Part shown: piece by piece, positions 63,633 through 64,000 of the stretch | Numbering within the stretch: position 1 is the stretch's first letter | Layout: every line of letters begins with the position of its first letter | Source: Sphingomonadales bacterium 28-55-16 | GTDB lineage: Bacteria > Pseudomonadota > Alphaproteobacteria > Sphingomonadales > Sphingomonadaceae | NCBI GenBank assembly: GCA_002278855.1 | Contig: NCGG01000004.1 | Span: forward strand, 1 to 64,000 | Length of the DNA: 64,000 bases | Direction of reading: 5' to 3' | The notes under the pieces: model-generated | What the model was told of the DNA's origin: nothing | Seen by the model: only the letters and a program-made list of their open reading frames with translations | Database searches by the model: none | Made by a program: the position numbers and the translations under genes

Positions 63633-64000
63633 TTGCCTGATCTGGATAAATTGAGCGGTTTGATTGCGCCTGAGGCGGAAGCGCTTGGCTTTTCGTTGGT
63701 GCGCGTGGCGTGGTATTCCAATGGCGCGCAGGGCAGCGACGAGCCAACTTTGCAGGTAATGGCCGAGCGTCCCGAAACACGGCAGTTGAACATTGACGAT
63801 TGCGCTGCGCTTTCGCACCGCATCTCCGACTTGTTTGACGAGCTTGACCCTATTGTAGAGGCGTATCGGCTTGAAGTCAGCTCGCCGGGTATCGACCGGC
63901 CATTGACGCGCTTGGCAGATTTTGCGGACTGGGTCGGGCATGAGGCAAAGATTGAACTCAGCGAACCCATGGATGGCCGTAAGAATATTCGCGGTGACCT
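63633..64000 (+). CDS. rimP: Ribosome maturation factor RimP (3' end outside window)
   Basis: Needed for 30S subunit maturation; head of the rimP-nusA-infB operon. 122 residues visible. Starts with TTG at 63633: the only upstream in-frame codons to the TAA at 63618 are GAA, AGA, CTG and ATT, and the translated start MPDLDKLSGLIAPEAEALGF matches RimP. The L-E-V-S-S-P-G-I-D-R-P-L segment is conserved. AAGAAAGA precedes the start. Confidence 0.92.
   Translation, partial: MPDLDKLSGLIAPEAEALGFSLVRVAWYSNGAQGSDEPTLQVMAERPETRQLNIDDCAALSHRISDLFDELDPIVEAYRLEVSSPGIDRPLTRLADFADWVGHEAKIELSEPMDGRKNIRGD

Overview
The window is chromosomal DNA of an alphaproteobacterium, most likely a member of the Sphingomonadaceae; a Sphingorhabdus- or Sphingopyxis-like relative is my guess, not a computed placement. 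The basis is the gene order rpsB-tsf-pyrH-frr-uppS-cdsA-dxr-rseP-bamA-skp-fabZ-rpmE without lpx genes, the trpF-trpB-trpA-accD-folC cluster, LexA boxes of the alphaproteobacterial direct-repeat type (GTTC-N7-GTTC), and protein sequences that read like sphingomonad versions. Base composition looks mid-50s percent GC by eye (not computed), with AT-richer patches at about 26.7-28.1 kb and 51.2-51.4 kb. Both ends cut genes: rpsB lacks its 5' end and rimP lacks its 3' end.

Layout. 1-11.4 kb: translation factors, isoprenoid and phospholipid head genes, outer-membrane biogenesis and fabZ, all on the plus strand. 11.5-12.7 kb: tRNA-His and a leucine-dehydrogenase-like enzyme. 12.8-17.6 kb: cytochrome c maturation operon ccmCDEFGHI, including a 43-residue ccmD. 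17.7-19.6 kb: Kup potassium transporter. 19.7-21.0 kb: a two-gene unit of unknown function behind a promoter that contains a LexA box; the second gene encodes an AHH-type nuclease-like protein. 21.0-22.9 kb: leuA behind what looks like a leucine attenuator with its own leader peptide. 22.8-25.4 kb (minus): an H-NOX sensor translationally coupled to a GAF-GGDEF-EAL c-di-GMP enzyme, with a nitronate monooxygenase transcribed divergently. 26.7-28.1 kb: AT-rich patch with a secreted unknown protein and a small peptide gene. 28.1-32.2 kb (minus): ilvBNC, a strong terminator and a YceI protein.

32.2-46.5 kb: miaA and serB with overlapping divergent starts, a lipoprotein Cu/Zn superoxide dismutase, two divergent L,D-transpeptidases of different families, a MerR regulator with acyl-CoA dehydrogenase, a minus-strand hydroxylase-MFS-cysK unit, a decayed alpha/beta-hydrolase gene, and an SOS-boxed UvrD/PcrA helicase behind rsmD and an RsuA-family pseudouridine synthase. 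46.6-55.8 kb: AmpG-like permease, then a long minus-strand biosynthetic run (purB; lapA-like-pyrF; trpF-trpB-small membrane protein-trpA-accD-folC). 56.0-64.0 kb: parC, a four-gene minus-strand unit ending in the CCA-adding enzyme, a DUF1499 membrane protein, a PQQ-type sugar dehydrogenase lipoprotein, and the start of rimP.

Most of the window is conserved core metabolism in tightly overlapping operons (ATGA, GTGA and TAATG junctions). The most unusual parts are the SOS-controlled AHH-nuclease pair, the leu leader peptide and its competing RNA stems, the H-NOX/c-di-GMP pair, the small membrane protein inside the trp operon, and the double-glycine-like small peptide in the AT-rich patch. All functional assignments are from reading the sequences; no database search was run.
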